64,000 bases of DNA, from NCBI GenBank assembly GCA_963974675.1, contig CAXBDQ010000009.1, positions 1-64,000 on the forward strand, in the 5' to 3' direction. The DNA comes from Porticoccus sp963974675. GTDB lineage: Bacteria > Pseudomonadota > Gammaproteobacteria > Pseudomonadales > Porticoccaceae. The notes beneath the pieces are model-generated. The model worked only from the letters and a program-made list of their open reading frames with translations, ran no database searches and had not been told where the DNA came from. The position numbers were made by a program, and so were the translations under genes. Of this stretch, positions 33,011 through 43,092 are shown one piece after another. Within the stretch, counting starts at the first letter, position 1. Each line of letters starts with the position of its first letter.

Positions 33011-33928
33011 CTAAATAATATCCACTGCATTCAGTGCTTTCTGTACCAGAACCTCTCCAGCTTGGCTGGATTGCTCCATTGAGCCCTTTAACCGATGCCC
33101 GGCTACACCGGGCATAATTGTCTGAATATCCTCGGGAATCACGTAACTTCTCCCCTGTATCAACGCCCAAGCCCGTGCACATTGCAAAACCGCCAAGGCT
33201 CCTCGAGGTGATAACCCACACTGAAATGAAGTATCAGTACGAGTGAACAGAACCAGACGTTGAAGGTAATCTACCAAACTATCCGATACTTTTATCTGTA
33301 GAACCTGCTGCTGAATTTTCAGCAATTGTTGTGAAGAAATGACGGTAGGGATTCCTGCTATCAATGTTCGAGGATCTGCACCTAATAGCATTTCTCGCTC
33401 TGACACTGGATCGGGATAGCCTAACTCAACACGCATTAAGAAACGGTCAAGTTGAGATTCCGGTAATGGAAAAGTGCCAGCTTGTGTTGATGGATTCTGG
33501 GTAGCAATAACAAAAAAAGGCTTGGGCAAATCCCGTGTCTCGCCTTCAATGGTTACCTGCCCTTCCGCCATCGCTTCTAATAATGCACTTTGAGTTTTTG
33601 GCGTGGTTCGATTAATTTCGTCGGCTAGTAATAGCTGGTTGAAAATTGGGCCAGGGTGAAACTCAAACTGTGCCTTATTGCGATCATAAACAGACACTCC
33701 GAGAATATCGGCGGGCAATAAATCACTGGTGAACTGAATTCGACTAAAAGAAAGGCCCAATACCTTGGCTAAGGTATGGGCCATCGTCGTTTTACCCATT
33801 CCGGGTAAATCTTCAATCAGCAAATGCCCCTGAGCAAACAGGCAGGCCAGCGATAACCTTATTTGTTGTTGTTTACCCAGTAGAACTTTACTGACATTGG
33901 AAACAATCTGATCTACAGCTTTTTGCAT
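33011..33928 (-). CDS. MoxR-family AAA+ ATPase
   Basis: A 305-residue cytoplasmic AAA+ protein. Walker A is EDLPGMGKTTMAH, Walker B is LLLADEINRTTPKTQSALLEAM, and sensor 1 is FFVIATQNPSTQAGTFPLPESQLDRF; the lid follows, with SPRGALAVLQCARAWA. MoxR proteins are chaperone-like ATPases acting with vWA/DUF58 partners. It is the first gene of the operon that continues to the DUF58 and tgpA genes. The gap of 51 bases to the DUF58 gene has no terminator. Confidence 0.94.
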   Translation of the reverse strand: MQKAVDQIVSNVSKVLLGKQQQIRLSLACLFAQGHLLIEDLPGMGKTTMAHTLAKVLGLSFSRIQFTSDLLPADILGVSVYDRNKAQFEFHPGPIFNQLLLADEINRTTPKTQSALLEAMAEGQVTIEGETRDLPKPFFVIATQNPSTQAGTFPLPESQLDRFLMRVELGYPDPVSEREMLLGADPRTLIAGIPTVISSQQLLKIQQQVLQIKVSDSLVDYLQRLVLFTRTDTSFQCGLSPRGALAVLQCARAWALIQGRSYVIPEDIQTIMPGVAGHRLKGSMEQSSQAGEVLVQKALNAVDII

Positions 33929-33979
33929 TAAATCCGGACTCCGCCTATGTCACAAAGTGTCACGAAACGAACCAGCGGA

Positions 33980-35179
33980 TTAAATCGCCGAGAGTCCCCG
34001 TGAGAGATCTGCTTTAATATCTTTTATATCTTCCAGGCCTACAGCAATACGGATAAGATTTTCAGTGATCCCTGTCTCGGCTTTCTGTTCGTCACTTAAA
34101 CGACCGTGAGTCGTGGTCGCTGGGTGTACGATGGTGGTTTTGGCATCACCCAAGTTGGCTGTTAATGACAACACCTGAGTGTTATCGATCACCTTCCAGG
34201 CTTGCTCTCGCCCTCCCTTAACTCGGAAAGACAGCACACCGCCAAAGGCACGTTGTTGCTTGGCAGCCAGCGCATGACCTGGGTGATCAGGTAAACCGGC
34301 ATAGAATACTTTTTCAACCTGAGGTTGCTGCTGTAACCACTGGGCAAGTTCGAGAGCACTGGCTGAATGAGCATCCATCCGCAATCGAAGGGTTTCTAAA
34401 CCTTTGAGGAACACCCAGGCATTAAACGGACTCATAGTTGGCCCAGCACTGCGAATAAACGATAGCACCTCACCCACTAATTCACTGCGGCCGGCAACAA
34501 CACCGCCCATACAGCGACCCTGTCCATCCAAGTACTTTGTGGCAGAGTGAACCACTAGATCAGCACCCAACTCCAATGGCCGTTGCAGCGCCGGTGTACA
34601 AAAACAGTTGTCCACCACCAAAAGCGCATTATTGCTATGGGCTAATTCGGCTAATAAAGGAATATCTGCCACATCACACAAAGGATTGGACGGCGTTTCC
34701 AAAAACAGTATCTTGGTTTCAGGGCGGATGGCTTGCTGCCATTGATCTGGCTCTGTGAGAGAGGCAAAGGTTGTTTTAATGCCAAACCGTGCCAGATACT
34801 TATCCAACAATACGGTGGTCGTGCCAAATACATTTCGCGAACAAAGGATATGATCGCCAGACTCTAACAAGCCGATACAAGTACTGAGAATAGCCGCCAT
34901 GCCAGAAGAGGTAGCAACTGCCTGTTCCGCACCTTCTAATGCCGCGATACGCTCTTCAAACATACGCACTGTGGGATTGGTATAGCGAGAATAAACGTTA
35001 CCCGATTGCTCTCCAGAGAAACGTGCGGCGGCTTCTGCCGCGTTTTCGAATACATAGCTAGATGTCAGGAACAAAGGCTCGCAATGCTCTCCTTCTGCTG
35101 TCCTCACATGACCAGTTCGAATTGCCAGAGTATCTAACCCAGCTCCGGCCAAAGGGTCATTAATGTCATCGATTGTCAT
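33980..35179 (-). CDS. metZ: O-succinylhomoserine sulfhydrylase
   Basis: A 399-residue PLP enzyme of the Cys/Met metabolism family making homocysteine from O-succinylhomoserine and sulfide. The N-terminus LDTLAIRTGHVRTAEGEHCEPLFLTSSYVF, the segment SGNVYSRYTNPTVRMFEERIAALEG, and the PLP-lysine motif HSATKYLDGQGR are characteristic. The C-terminus has THGRLSDEQKAETGITENLIRIAVGLED. Position directly after purF (14-bp gap) is as in Pseudomonas, which supports metZ over metB or metC. Confidence 0.92.
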   Translation of the reverse strand: MTIDDINDPLAGAGLDTLAIRTGHVRTAEGEHCEPLFLTSSYVFENAAEAAARFSGEQSGNVYSRYTNPTVRMFEERIAALEGAEQAVATSSGMAAILSTCIGLLESGDHILCSRNVFGTTTVLLDKYLARFGIKTTFASLTEPDQWQQAIRPETKILFLETPSNPLCDVADIPLLAELAHSNNALLVVDNCFCTPALQRPLELGADLVVHSATKYLDGQGRCMGGVVAGRSELVGEVLSFIRSAGPTMSPFNAWVFLKGLETLRLRMDAHSASALELAQWLQQQPQVEKVFYAGLPDHPGHALAAKQQRAFGGVLSFRVKGGREQAWKVIDNTQVLSLTANLGDAKTTIVHPATTTHGRLSDEQKAETGITENLIRIAVGLEDIKDIKADLSRGLSAI

Positions 35180-35193
35180 TTGTTCAGTCCAGT

Positions 35194-36732
35194 TTAGATT
35201 TCGGGGTCGGAATTATGCAGACCAATCACCTCATCGAGTGCTGAGTTTTTAGCACTACCTTCACCGTTTTTTGCACTATCGTTTCGATTTGCTTCGAGTT
35301 TTTGGAGATAAACATCATCCACATCACCCGTGACATAAATATTATCAAATACCGCGCAATCAAATTGCGTTATGTCGCTATTACCCTCTTTGGCACTTTC
35401 CACAAGATCCTCTAAATCCTGGTAGATCAAACAATCAGCCCCTATCAGTTCTGCAATTTCTTGTTCAGTTCGATTATGAGCAATCAACTCCTGAGCAGAG
35501 GGCATATCAATGCCATAGACATTCGGGTAACGAACGGGTGGCGCCGCCGATGCAATGTAAACCTTATTTGCTCCCGCATCTCGAGCCATTTGAATAATTT
35601 CTTTTGAGGTGGTTCCACGAACGATTGAATCATCGACTAACAGAACATTTTTGCCTTGAAACTCCAACTTCACCGGATTAAGTTTCTGTCGTACTGATTT
35701 TTTTCGCTCTTTTTGTCCCGGCATAATAAAGGTTCGCCCGATATAACGGTTCTTCATAAACCCTTCTCGAAACTTGATACCCAGAGTCTCAGCAATGGAT
35801 TGAGCAGAAACTCGACTAGTATCAGGAATAGGTATAACCACATCAATATCATTATTTGGGTAGAGGCGAAGTATTTTTTCGGCCAGTTTTTCTCCCATTC
35901 TTAATCGGCATTTGTACACCGATATGTTGTCAATAATAGAATCAGGGCGGGCAAAGTAAACATGTTCGAAGATACAGGGCATAAGCTGTGGATTTTCAGC
36001 ACACTGCTTCAAATGCAACTCCCCCTGTTCATCCACATACAGAGCTTCACCCGGAGCCAGGTCACGAACCAGTTTAAAGCCGAGCACATCCATGGCCACA
36101 CTTTCTGAAGCCACCATGTATTCCATCCCCTGATCTGTCTCACGCTGACCGTAAGCCAAAGGTCGGATACCATGAGGATCACGAAATGCCACCATGCCAT
36201 AGCTGGCGATCATCCCTACAACAGCATAGGCACCACGACAACGAAGGTGAACTCGACGAACCGCTTCAAAAATATCCTTGGGTGTTGGCTGAAGCTTCCC
36301 TTGCAGGAGCAATTCATGGGCAAAAACATTCAGTAATGCTTCTGAATCTGAATCAGTATTAATATGACGTAAATCTGATTTGAACAGCAGCTTCATCAGC
36401 TCATCGGTATTGGTCAGGTTACCGTTATGAGCCATGCAAATCCCATAGGGAGAATTCACATAAAATGGCTGCGCAAGCGCCGGTCCTGAACTACCAGCCG
36501 TGGGGTAACGAACATGGCCGATACCCATGTTGCCCTCAAGTTGGGCCATATGACGAGAGTGAAAAACATCTTTCACCAAACCAACACTTTTGCGTTGGCT
36601 AAAGTGGCCTTTGTAGCAGGTCATTATACCTGCGGCATCCTGACCTCGATGCTGAAGCATGGTCAACGCATCATAAAGCTGAAGGTTAACATCAGTATTG
36701 ATATTACCAAAAATTCCGACTACACCACACAT
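35194..36732 (-). CDS. purF: Amidophosphoribosyltransferase
   Basis: A 512-residue enzyme catalysing the first step of purine synthesis, from PRPP and glutamine to phosphoribosylamine. The N-terminal nucleophile Cys2 (MCGVVGIFG) begins the glutamine amidotransferase domain, with HRGQDAAGI and GIGHVRYPTAGS. The C-terminal phosphoribosyltransferase domain has the PRPP loop VLLVDDSIVRGTTSKE. No N-terminal propeptide and no iron-sulfur cysteine ladder is apparent, as in the E. coli type. It follows cvpA by 54 bases, the usual cvpA-purF pairing. Confidence 0.96.
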   Translation of the reverse strand: MCGVVGIFGNINTDVNLQLYDALTMLQHRGQDAAGIMTCYKGHFSQRKSVGLVKDVFHSRHMAQLEGNMGIGHVRYPTAGSSGPALAQPFYVNSPYGICMAHNGNLTNTDELMKLLFKSDLRHINTDSDSEALLNVFAHELLLQGKLQPTPKDIFEAVRRVHLRCRGAYAVVGMIASYGMVAFRDPHGIRPLAYGQRETDQGMEYMVASESVAMDVLGFKLVRDLAPGEALYVDEQGELHLKQCAENPQLMPCIFEHVYFARPDSIIDNISVYKCRLRMGEKLAEKILRLYPNNDIDVVIPIPDTSRVSAQSIAETLGIKFREGFMKNRYIGRTFIMPGQKERKKSVRQKLNPVKLEFQGKNVLLVDDSIVRGTTSKEIIQMARDAGANKVYIASAAPPVRYPNVYGIDMPSAQELIAHNRTEQEIAELIGADCLIYQDLEDLVESAKEGNSDITQFDCAVFDNIYVTGDVDDVYLQKLEANRNDSAKNGEGSAKNSALDEVIGLHNSDPEI

Positions 36733-36786
36733 GGGCCAGGCAACCTCTTTAAACGGCTATTTACTGCTGAATTCGTACCTGCTCAC

Positions 36787-37281
36787 TTAGAGCAGGTTCT
36801 TCAAAAAGTTCAATACCGCTGTGCCTGTCTCCCTGGCCCAGTCCTCGTACTGCATAAAATAGGGGATTAATGTGGATTCTATCCACCACTGGTCTTCCGT
36901 TACCGGCAACATTTTTGGCAAAATAATCAAAATTACCATCAGAATCACTAAACCACGGACAAGACCAAAAAACATACCCAACAATCGGTCTGTACCTGAT
37001 AGTCCTGTCGCTTGAATCAGCTTTCCCAATAGGTAATTTAAAATACTTCCAACAATTAGGACGGCCACAAATAAGCTCACCCAAGCTGCAAGCATCCTCA
37101 GGGATGGTGTATCTATCCAATCCGTCATAAGAGCAGCAAGTTGATCATGGAAGATAGATGCAACAATCGCTGCGGTAAGCCATATCAATAGTGAAACAGC
37201 TTCTTTTACAAAGCCCCGCACTACGCTGATCAATGTAGACAAACCCAATACAGCAATAATGGCCCAGTCAGCCCAAGTCAT
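36787..37281 (-). CDS. cvpA: CvpA-family inner-membrane protein
   Basis: A 164-residue protein with four predicted membrane helices, starting MTWADWAIIAVLGLSTLISVVRGFVKEAVSLLIWLTA, the typical CvpA opening with an RGF-x-KE turn. It was named for colicin V production; later work links it to envelope stability. It lies just upstream of purF as in most gammaproteobacteria and is probably co-transcribed with it. Confidence 0.92.
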   Translation of the reverse strand: MTWADWAIIAVLGLSTLISVVRGFVKEAVSLLIWLTAAIVASIFHDQLAALMTDWIDTPSLRMLAAWVSLFVAVLIVGSILNYLLGKLIQATGLSGTDRLLGMFFGLVRGLVILMVILIILPKMLPVTEDQWWIESTLIPYFMQYEDWARETGTAVLNFLKNLL

Positions 37282-37379
37282 GATTTTTTGCCCTATAAAT
37301 ATTTAAAAGGTACACATTTGGAAGCTTCAGATGATCAAAACGACTAAGAGCGAAAGTGTAACAGAGTGCTTGTCCAAGA

Positions 37380-37907
37380 TCAGGGTTCAAAACGTATCAA
37401 GAGCGAATCCACACCATATTTTTTGTCTATCGCTGATTTTTCCTGAACCAGTTTTTTCTTCAAAACCTTCGGGCCCACAAAAACACGGCTAAGGGTGCCC
37501 TTGCTGTCTTTTTTCTCTCTAATAAAAGCTCGATAATCATCTTTTAAAAGGCTGTTGACTAAATCGTTAGCTGCCGTCTTATCTCGAAAACTCCCCACCT
37601 GTAAAACCCAGCTCACGGGAACACCATCAGAAGAAAGTGACGGAGCTTCCTCCTCAAGAGATTCACCCTGTGAGTCGGTATCCTGTCCAAACTGAAACAT
37701 CTCTTCATCTGGCTTGGCAGGAGTAATATTTTCTGGCCTAACTGGCTGGGACACTATGGCGGGTTGAATTTCCGGCATAGCCGGGATTTGAGATTGGGTA
37801 TTTACTGTTCTATCACCTGAGAAATCGAACACTAAGGCAACAACAACAATTGCCATGGCAACCAAGACAAAGGCACCCACAATTCTTTGCTTTAAGCTTT
37901 CATTCAC
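37380..37907 (-). CDS. SPOR-domain protein (DedD-like)
   Basis: A 175-residue protein with one N-terminal membrane anchor (about residues 9-28, IVGAFVLVAMAIVVVALVF), a proline/acid-rich periplasmic linker, and a C-terminal SPOR domain (about 95-172, from VSWVLQVGSFRDKTAANDLVNSL to VDSLLIRFEP). SPOR domains bind denuded peptidoglycan at the septum; DedD helps cell division. Its place between folC and cvpA is conserved with Pseudomonas and E. coli. Confidence 0.9.
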   Translation of the reverse strand: MNESLKQRIVGAFVLVAMAIVVVALVFDFSGDRTVNTQSQIPAMPEIQPAIVSQPVRPENITPAKPDEEMFQFGQDTDSQGESLEEEAPSLSSDGVPVSWVLQVGSFRDKTAANDLVNSLLKDDYRAFIREKKDSKGTLSRVFVGPKVLKKKLVQEKSAIDKKYGVDSLLIRFEP

Positions 37908-37947
37908 TCTCTACTCTCCCTGCCCTGCTTTTTACAACTAAGGGCTC

Positions 37948-39330
37948 TCACCCAAGACTCTCTAGCCAATTTAATACAGGCCCCACAGTAAAAAAAGATC
38001 CGAAAACCACCACAGTATCTCCAGCTTTTGCACTAGCTAAAGCCGCATGAATAGCTGCCACTGGAGAGGACTGTTCAACGACATGTTCTACTTCAGCGAT
38101 ACGACCACATTGTACATCTGACTGACTGTTTATTACCCTGGCATTGTACGGTTCATCATTATACTGATTATCACGGAACAACTTTTTTTTACTCTGCTTT
38201 TCTTGGTACAACATAGACACCATACTTTGTGCCGTAGCAGCTCGAGCCTGACCCGGAATATCACAGAAATACCATGACTTTACCCTAGGTATCATTGGCT
38301 CAAGAATAGCAGGGATATCTTTATCCGACATAATCCCCACTACCGCAATGACTTTATCATTTAATGATGACAACCGTTGTGCCAAGAGCCCTGCGGCCTG
38401 AGGGTTGTGCGCTACATCCAGTATTATTTTGATACCATCGACTGAAATTTGTTGATAACGACCTCTCAGTTGTACTTGGTTCAACCCCGCTTCAATCGTC
38501 AATGCTGAAATATTAGAATCTAACAGGTTCACCGCCTGTAGTGAACAGGCAACACTAACAGGAGGAAGCAGCGTTTTGTTAACCACACCAAATTGTGAAA
38601 AAGAAAAATCTCGTCCATTTAAAAACAACTGCGCACCTATTTTATTTGCCGCTGCCAACAAACCGGGTATTGGGTTTTCATCGCCATAAATAAGGGGACG
38701 CCCTTCTCTTCCAATAGCTGCTTTTTCTGCCGCTATAACGTTCAAGTCACTGCCAAGCCAGTCCTGATGATCCAATGCAATACTGGTCACAATAGATATA
38801 TCAGGAGCTATGACATTAACAGCATCAAGACGTCCACCCAGCCCCACTTCCAACACAGCCACATCCAATTTTGCCTCAGCCAAAATCATCAGGGCAGCCA
38901 AGGTGCCAAATTCAAAATAACTCAAACTGACGTCATCACGAGCAGACTCGATACGCTCAAAAGCGGCACAAATAGCCTCATCACTTACTGGCTGGCCGTT
39001 GATATTGATACGCTCGTTGTAGTCAATAAAGTGAGGTGAAGTATAGGTTCCTACCTGATACCCGGCAGCCCTCAAAATACTATCAATGGCCGCGACACAA
39101 GAACCTTTACCATTGGTACCTGCAACAGTAATCACCTTGCTCGCAGGGCTAAGATTTATAGGGGGAACATTTGTATCAGGCGTATTTGTGGGATCTGAAT
39201 CCGAACACCCAGAAGGCAAAAAACCGAGCTGCTTTGCAACTCGGCTTATGCGATCAAGCCCAAGCTCTATCTCTGTTGGGTGCCTTGTCTCTAAAAGACT
39301 AAGCCATTTACTCAGTGTTTGCTGCGACAT
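37948..39330 (-). CDS. folC: Folylpolyglutamate synthase/dihydrofolate synthase
   Basis: A 460-residue Mur-ligase-like enzyme making dihydrofolate and adding glutamates. The ATP loop VAGTNGKGSCVAAIDSIL, the folate-site segment GTYTSPHFIDYNERININGQPV and EVGLGGRLDAVN with DHQDWLG are clear. The start was set at ATG 39330 (MSQQTLSKWLSLLE), 23 bases inside the end of accD. A TTG at 39369 would give a larger overlap. The protein is somewhat longer than the E. coli enzyme (422 aa), mostly through inserts near residue 35 and in the C-terminal part. Confidence 0.93.
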   Translation of the reverse strand: MSQQTLSKWLSLLETRHPTEIELGLDRISRVAKQLGFLPSGCSDSDPTNTPDTNVPPINLSPASKVITVAGTNGKGSCVAAIDSILRAAGYQVGTYTSPHFIDYNERININGQPVSDEAICAAFERIESARDDVSLSYFEFGTLAALMILAEAKLDVAVLEVGLGGRLDAVNVIAPDISIVTSIALDHQDWLGSDLNVIAAEKAAIGREGRPLIYGDENPIPGLLAAANKIGAQLFLNGRDFSFSQFGVVNKTLLPPVSVACSLQAVNLLDSNISALTIEAGLNQVQLRGRYQQISVDGIKIILDVAHNPQAAGLLAQRLSSLNDKVIAVVGIMSDKDIPAILEPMIPRVKSWYFCDIPGQARAATAQSMVSMLYQEKQSKKKLFRDNQYNDEPYNARVINSQSDVQCGRIAEVEHVVEQSSPVAAIHAALASAKAGDTVVVFGSFFTVGPVLNWLESLG

Positions 39331-40201
39331 CGGAACAATCTGTTTCTGGGCGACCAGTGAACTTGGCAAGTAGAGAAGCCAGAGTCGCGCGCATTTCTAG
39401 CCGATGAATAATCATATCGATTGCCCCATGCTCAAGTAGAAATTCCGCCCGCTGAAAACCTTTGGGGAGTTTCTGGCGAATGGTTTGCTCAATAATATTA
39501 GGACCAGCAAATCCAGCTCGAGCACCAGGCTCGGCGGCATTGATATCACCAAGTAACGCCAAACTTGCGGAAACCCCGCCGTAAACGGGGTCAGTCATCA
39601 CCGAAATATAGGGTATACCCTGTGCTTTTAATTTTTCAATTACGGCACTGGTCTTGGCCATCTGCATTAGAGAGATCAACGCTTCCTGCATACGGGCGCC
39701 CCCAGTTGCAGAAAAACAAATCATAGGGATGTTGTCTTCAAGTGAAACTTGAGCAGCACGGGTAAAACGTTCACCAACCACGTAACCCATAGAGCCACCA
39801 TGGAAAGCGAACTCAAAGGCAACTGCAACTACTGGCATACCATTCAAGGTGCCTTTCATGGCAACTAAAGCATCGTCTTCACCCGTCGCCTTTTGAGCAG
39901 CGGAGAGACGATCTTTGTACTTCTTGATATCTCTGAATTTAAGACGATCAATTGGCTTCACATCTGTAGCTAATTCCTGACGGCCCTCAGCATCCAAAAA
40001 AATATCTAATCGACGCCGGGCGCCAACTCTTAAGTGATGCTCACATTTTGGGCAAACATCCAGATTTTTTTCGAGCTCTGGACGGTATAACGGAGCGCTA
40101 CATTTGGGACATTTTGTCCATACTCCTTCAGGAACACTTTGTGTACGGTCCTTTTTCTGGGTCGCAGGTCCTTTGGGACGAATTTTTTCCAGCCAGCTCA
40201 T
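39308..40201 (-). CDS. accD: Acetyl-CoA carboxylase carboxyltransferase subunit beta
   Basis: A 297-residue subunit of the carboxyltransferase for fatty acid synthesis. The four-cysteine zinc finger C31-x2-C34-x15-C50-x2-C53 (CPKCSAPLYR, CPKCEHH) is intact. The crotonase-like core has the acyl-CoA/oxyanion segments FSATGGARMQEALISLMQM and DPVYGGVSASLALLGD. It sits upstream of folC, as is usual, with overlap. Confidence 0.96.
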   Translation of the reverse strand: MSWLEKIRPKGPATQKKDRTQSVPEGVWTKCPKCSAPLYRPELEKNLDVCPKCEHHLRVGARRRLDIFLDAEGRQELATDVKPIDRLKFRDIKKYKDRLSAAQKATGEDDALVAMKGTLNGMPVVAVAFEFAFHGGSMGYVVGERFTRAAQVSLEDNIPMICFSATGGARMQEALISLMQMAKTSAVIEKLKAQGIPYISVMTDPVYGGVSASLALLGDINAAEPGARAGFAGPNIIEQTIRQKLPKGFQRAEFLLEHGAIDMIIHRLEMRATLASLLAKFTGRPETDCSDVAANTE

Positions 40202-40295
40202 ATTGTTTCCGTTAGCTCAATTTTTAGTTAACTACCGTACTTAGTATTTTATTATCTACTACTCAGTGATCCACTACTGAAAAACCCGCACTGAA

Positions 40296-41111
40296 CTACT
40301 TATCCAGCGCTTCTCGTATTTCAGCAATAACAACCGAAACAGCTTCAGCATAAATTGCGGGATTCGTTTCCCCTTGTGCTGCTAATGCCGCTATCTGGTT
40401 AACCAGAACACTGCCAACTACCACGCCATCGGATAGATCAGCAACGGCTCGAGCCGTTGCACCATCCTTAATGCCAAATCCCACACAAACGGGAAGGTCC
40501 GTCAAGGCACGAATACTGGTGACGTTTTCATTCACAGAATTCACATCCAAATTACCGGCACCGGTAACACCCTTAAGTGAAACATAGTAAATGAAGCCGC
40601 CCGCCATATCAGTGACTTTTTTCTGCCGAGACAGACTACTTGTTGGCGCCAATAAAAAAATATTCTCTATATTGGCCTGCTTCAAGTGTTCATTGAACTC
40701 TTCAGCTTCTTCAGGGGGCAAATCAACGGTTAACACCGCGTCAACGCCAGCCTCAACAGCCTGCTCAATAAAGCTATCATAGCCCATTCTTTCAATGGGG
40801 TTGGTATAACCCATCAATAGCACAGGCGTAACACTGTTAGTTTCACGAAATTGTTTTACATGGGCCAAAGCATCACGAAGACTGCTGCCATTCTTCAGCG
40901 CCCTCTCGTGGGCTTTCTGAATCACCGGTCCTTCAGCATTGGGATCTGAAAATGGGATGCCGAGTTCAATGATATCGGTTCCACTCTCAACCAGCGCATG
41001 CATAACAGGAAGTGTTACTTCTTTGGCTGGATCACCCATAACGATGTAAGAAACCAAAGCCTTGCGGCCCTGCTGACGGAGGGATTCAAAACGCTGACTA
41101 ATTCTATTCAC
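40296..41111 (-). CDS. trpA: Tryptophan synthase alpha chain
   Basis: A 271-residue TIM-barrel enzyme converting indole-3-glycerol phosphate to indole. The catalytic Glu lies in DIIELGIPFSDPNAEGPVIQ and the catalytic Asp in AVLTVDLPPEEAEEF. The phosphate-site segments VGFGIKDGATAR and GVVVGSVLVNQI are present. It follows trpB by 75 bases and is likely co-transcribed. Confidence 0.96.
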   Translation of the reverse strand: MNRISQRFESLRQQGRKALVSYIVMGDPAKEVTLPVMHALVESGTDIIELGIPFSDPNAEGPVIQKAHERALKNGSSLRDALAHVKQFRETNSVTPVLLMGYTNPIERMGYDSFIEQAVEAGVDAVLTVDLPPEEAEEFNEHLKQANIENIFLLAPTSSLSRQKKVTDMAGGFIYYVSLKGVTGAGNLDVNSVNENVTSIRALTDLPVCVGFGIKDGATARAVADLSDGVVVGSVLVNQIAALAAQGETNPAIYAEAVSVVIAEIREALDK

Positions 41112-41186
41112 TAACTTTTATTCCTATTAAAACCACTCATTTCGGTGGCATCACACAATTCAGACAACCCACAAGGCACTCCCGTA

Positions 41187-42431
41187 TTAAACGGTGATGC
41201 CATCTATCTCTGCTACCGTCAAAATATCCTTATCACCACGGCCCGAGAGGTTGACGATAATCATTTGATCGGGGTCCATTTGGCGAGCCAATTTTTCCGC
41301 ATAAGCCACAGCATGGCTTGATTCAAGAGCAGGCATAATGCCCTCAACTTTAGTCAAGTTACGGAAGGCAGCCATAGCCTCATCATCATCGATGGTGACA
41401 TAATTTACTCGACCAATATCCTTTAACCAGGAATGCTCTGGTCCAACACCGGGGTAATCCAGACCTGCTGAGATGGAATGGGTTTCAATAATTTGTCCAT
41501 TTTCATCTTCCATAAGATATGTACGATTTCCATGAAGAACACCCGGAATACCGTCGTTTAATGGCGCCGCGTGCTTACCTGTCGCTAAACCAAAACCCCC
41601 AGCCTCTACACCGTACATGGCAACAGAGTCATCTTCCAAGAAAGGATGGAACAACCCTATGGCATTGGAGCCACCACCCACACAGGCTACTAAAGCATCG
41701 GGGAGCTTACCCGCTTGGGTTAAAGATTGTTGGCGAGCTTCACGACCAATGACAGACTGAAAGTTTCGTACCAACTCGGGGTAAGGATGTGGACCCGCAC
41801 AGGTACCAATAATATAAAAAGTATTGTCGACATTGGTTACCCAATCACGCATCGCCTCATTCATAGCATCTTTTAAAGTTTTTGAACCAGACGTCACAGG
41901 AATTACCGTAGCCCCTAGCAGCTTCATTCGATAAACATTAAGGGATTGACGATGCACATCTTCTTCGCCCATAAAGACGTGGCATTCCAATCCGAGACGA
42001 GCAGCCACCGTAGCCGTTGCCACGCCATGTTGACCTGCGCCGGTTTCAGCGATCACACGTTTTTTACCCGTGTGTTTCGCTAACAACGCCTGACCAATAG
42101 TGTTATTAATTTTATGTGCGCCGGTATGATTAAGATCCTCACGTTTTAGGTAGAGTTGTGCGCCGCCCGTTTCTTTTGTCCATCGCTCGGCAAGATACAG
42201 CGGAGATGGACGCCCTACGTAGTGGGCAAGATCATAATCAAACTGGGCCTGGAACTCGGGATCATCTTTTAATCGACGGTAAAGAGTTTCCAGCTCATCA
42301 AGTGCATAAATTAAGGTTTCAGAAACAAATCTGCCGCCATAAGGGCCAAAATGACCACGGGCATCAGGTACTTTAGTAAAATCTACAACTTGCTTTTCAG
42401 AGCTAGTTGTCTTTTCAAAACGCTGTGTCAC
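41187..42431 (-). CDS. trpB: Tryptophan synthase beta chain
   Basis: A 414-residue PLP enzyme joining indole and serine. The PLP Lys lies in LNHTGAHKINNTIGQALLA, with ETGAGQHGVATATVAARLGL and the phosphate loop CVGGGSNAIGLFHPF also present. A short N-terminal extension of about 15 residues precedes FTKVPDARGHFGPYGGRFVSE. It lies between trpF and trpA; in Pseudomonas trpBA are elsewhere under TrpI, so the local arrangement differs. Confidence 0.96.
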   Translation of the reverse strand: MTQRFEKTTSSEKQVVDFTKVPDARGHFGPYGGRFVSETLIYALDELETLYRRLKDDPEFQAQFDYDLAHYVGRPSPLYLAERWTKETGGAQLYLKREDLNHTGAHKINNTIGQALLAKHTGKKRVIAETGAGQHGVATATVAARLGLECHVFMGEEDVHRQSLNVYRMKLLGATVIPVTSGSKTLKDAMNEAMRDWVTNVDNTFYIIGTCAGPHPYPELVRNFQSVIGREARQQSLTQAGKLPDALVACVGGGSNAIGLFHPFLEDDSVAMYGVEAGGFGLATGKHAAPLNDGIPGVLHGNRTYLMEDENGQIIETHSISAGLDYPGVGPEHSWLKDIGRVNYVTIDDDEAMAAFRNLTKVEGIMPALESSHAVAYAEKLARQMDPDQMIIVNLSGRGDKDILTVAEIDGITV

Positions 42432-42471
42432 TAATTTCTCCCAAATTACTTAACACGGGCACCTAACAGGT

Positions 42472-43092
42472 TTAACTAGAGATGACCCGGTTGATAAATT
42501 GCTGTATTAATTGTGATGACTTGATTCCCGGTAATGCCTCGACACCACCACTAACGTCAACGGCATAGGGTTTCACCACAGATATAGCTTCTTTCACATT
42601 TTCCGGGTTTAAACCACCGGCAAGAATAAAAGGAATATCGGCTACTGCGGATAACCTCTGCCATTCAAAAGTTTCGCCTGTTCCACCGTATTTATTTTCA
42701 TTCCAAGCATCAAATAGAAAGCCTCGCGCAGAGGGATAACTCGCGATCACCTCTCTCACATCAAGCCCAGGAGACATACGTATAGCCTTGATGTATGGTT
42801 TTTGAAATTGAGAACAATAGGCTTCGTCCTCATCACCGTGAAACTGCAACAAGTCCAACCCAACCGTTCCAATTGCTGTATTCACTTCCTCTACTGAGGC
42901 ATTGACGAACAACCCTACCACCGTTACAAACGGACCCACTGTGCGAGCAATTTCACCAGCAGATGACAACTCAACATACCGAGGGCTTTTAGGGTAAAAA
43001 ACAAGGCCTATGGCATCGGCACCCGAATTAACTGCCGTCTTGGCATCTTCTACGCGGGTTATTCCACAGATTTTAACTCGGGTTCTATTCAC
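42472..43092 (-). CDS. trpF: Phosphoribosylanthranilate isomerase
   Basis: A 206-residue TIM-barrel enzyme of tryptophan synthesis. The N-terminus RTRVKICGITRVEDA holds the catalytic Cys, GADAIGLVFYPKSPRYV follows, and LFDAWNENKYGGTGETFEW holds the catalytic Asp. The C-terminal phosphate site is ILAGGLNPENV and AVDVSGGVE. The start is uncertain: GTG at 43092 gives a normal N-terminus (VNRTRVKICG), while TTG at 43110 adds six residues. No strong ribosome-binding site favours either. Confidence 0.94.
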   Translation of the reverse strand: MNRTRVKICGITRVEDAKTAVNSGADAIGLVFYPKSPRYVELSSAGEIARTVGPFVTVVGLFVNASVEEVNTAIGTVGLDLLQFHGDEDEAYCSQFQKPYIKAIRMSPGLDVREVIASYPSARGFLFDAWNENKYGGTGETFEWQRLSAVADIPFILAGGLNPENVKEAISVVKPYAVDVSGGVEALPGIKSSQLIQQFINRVISS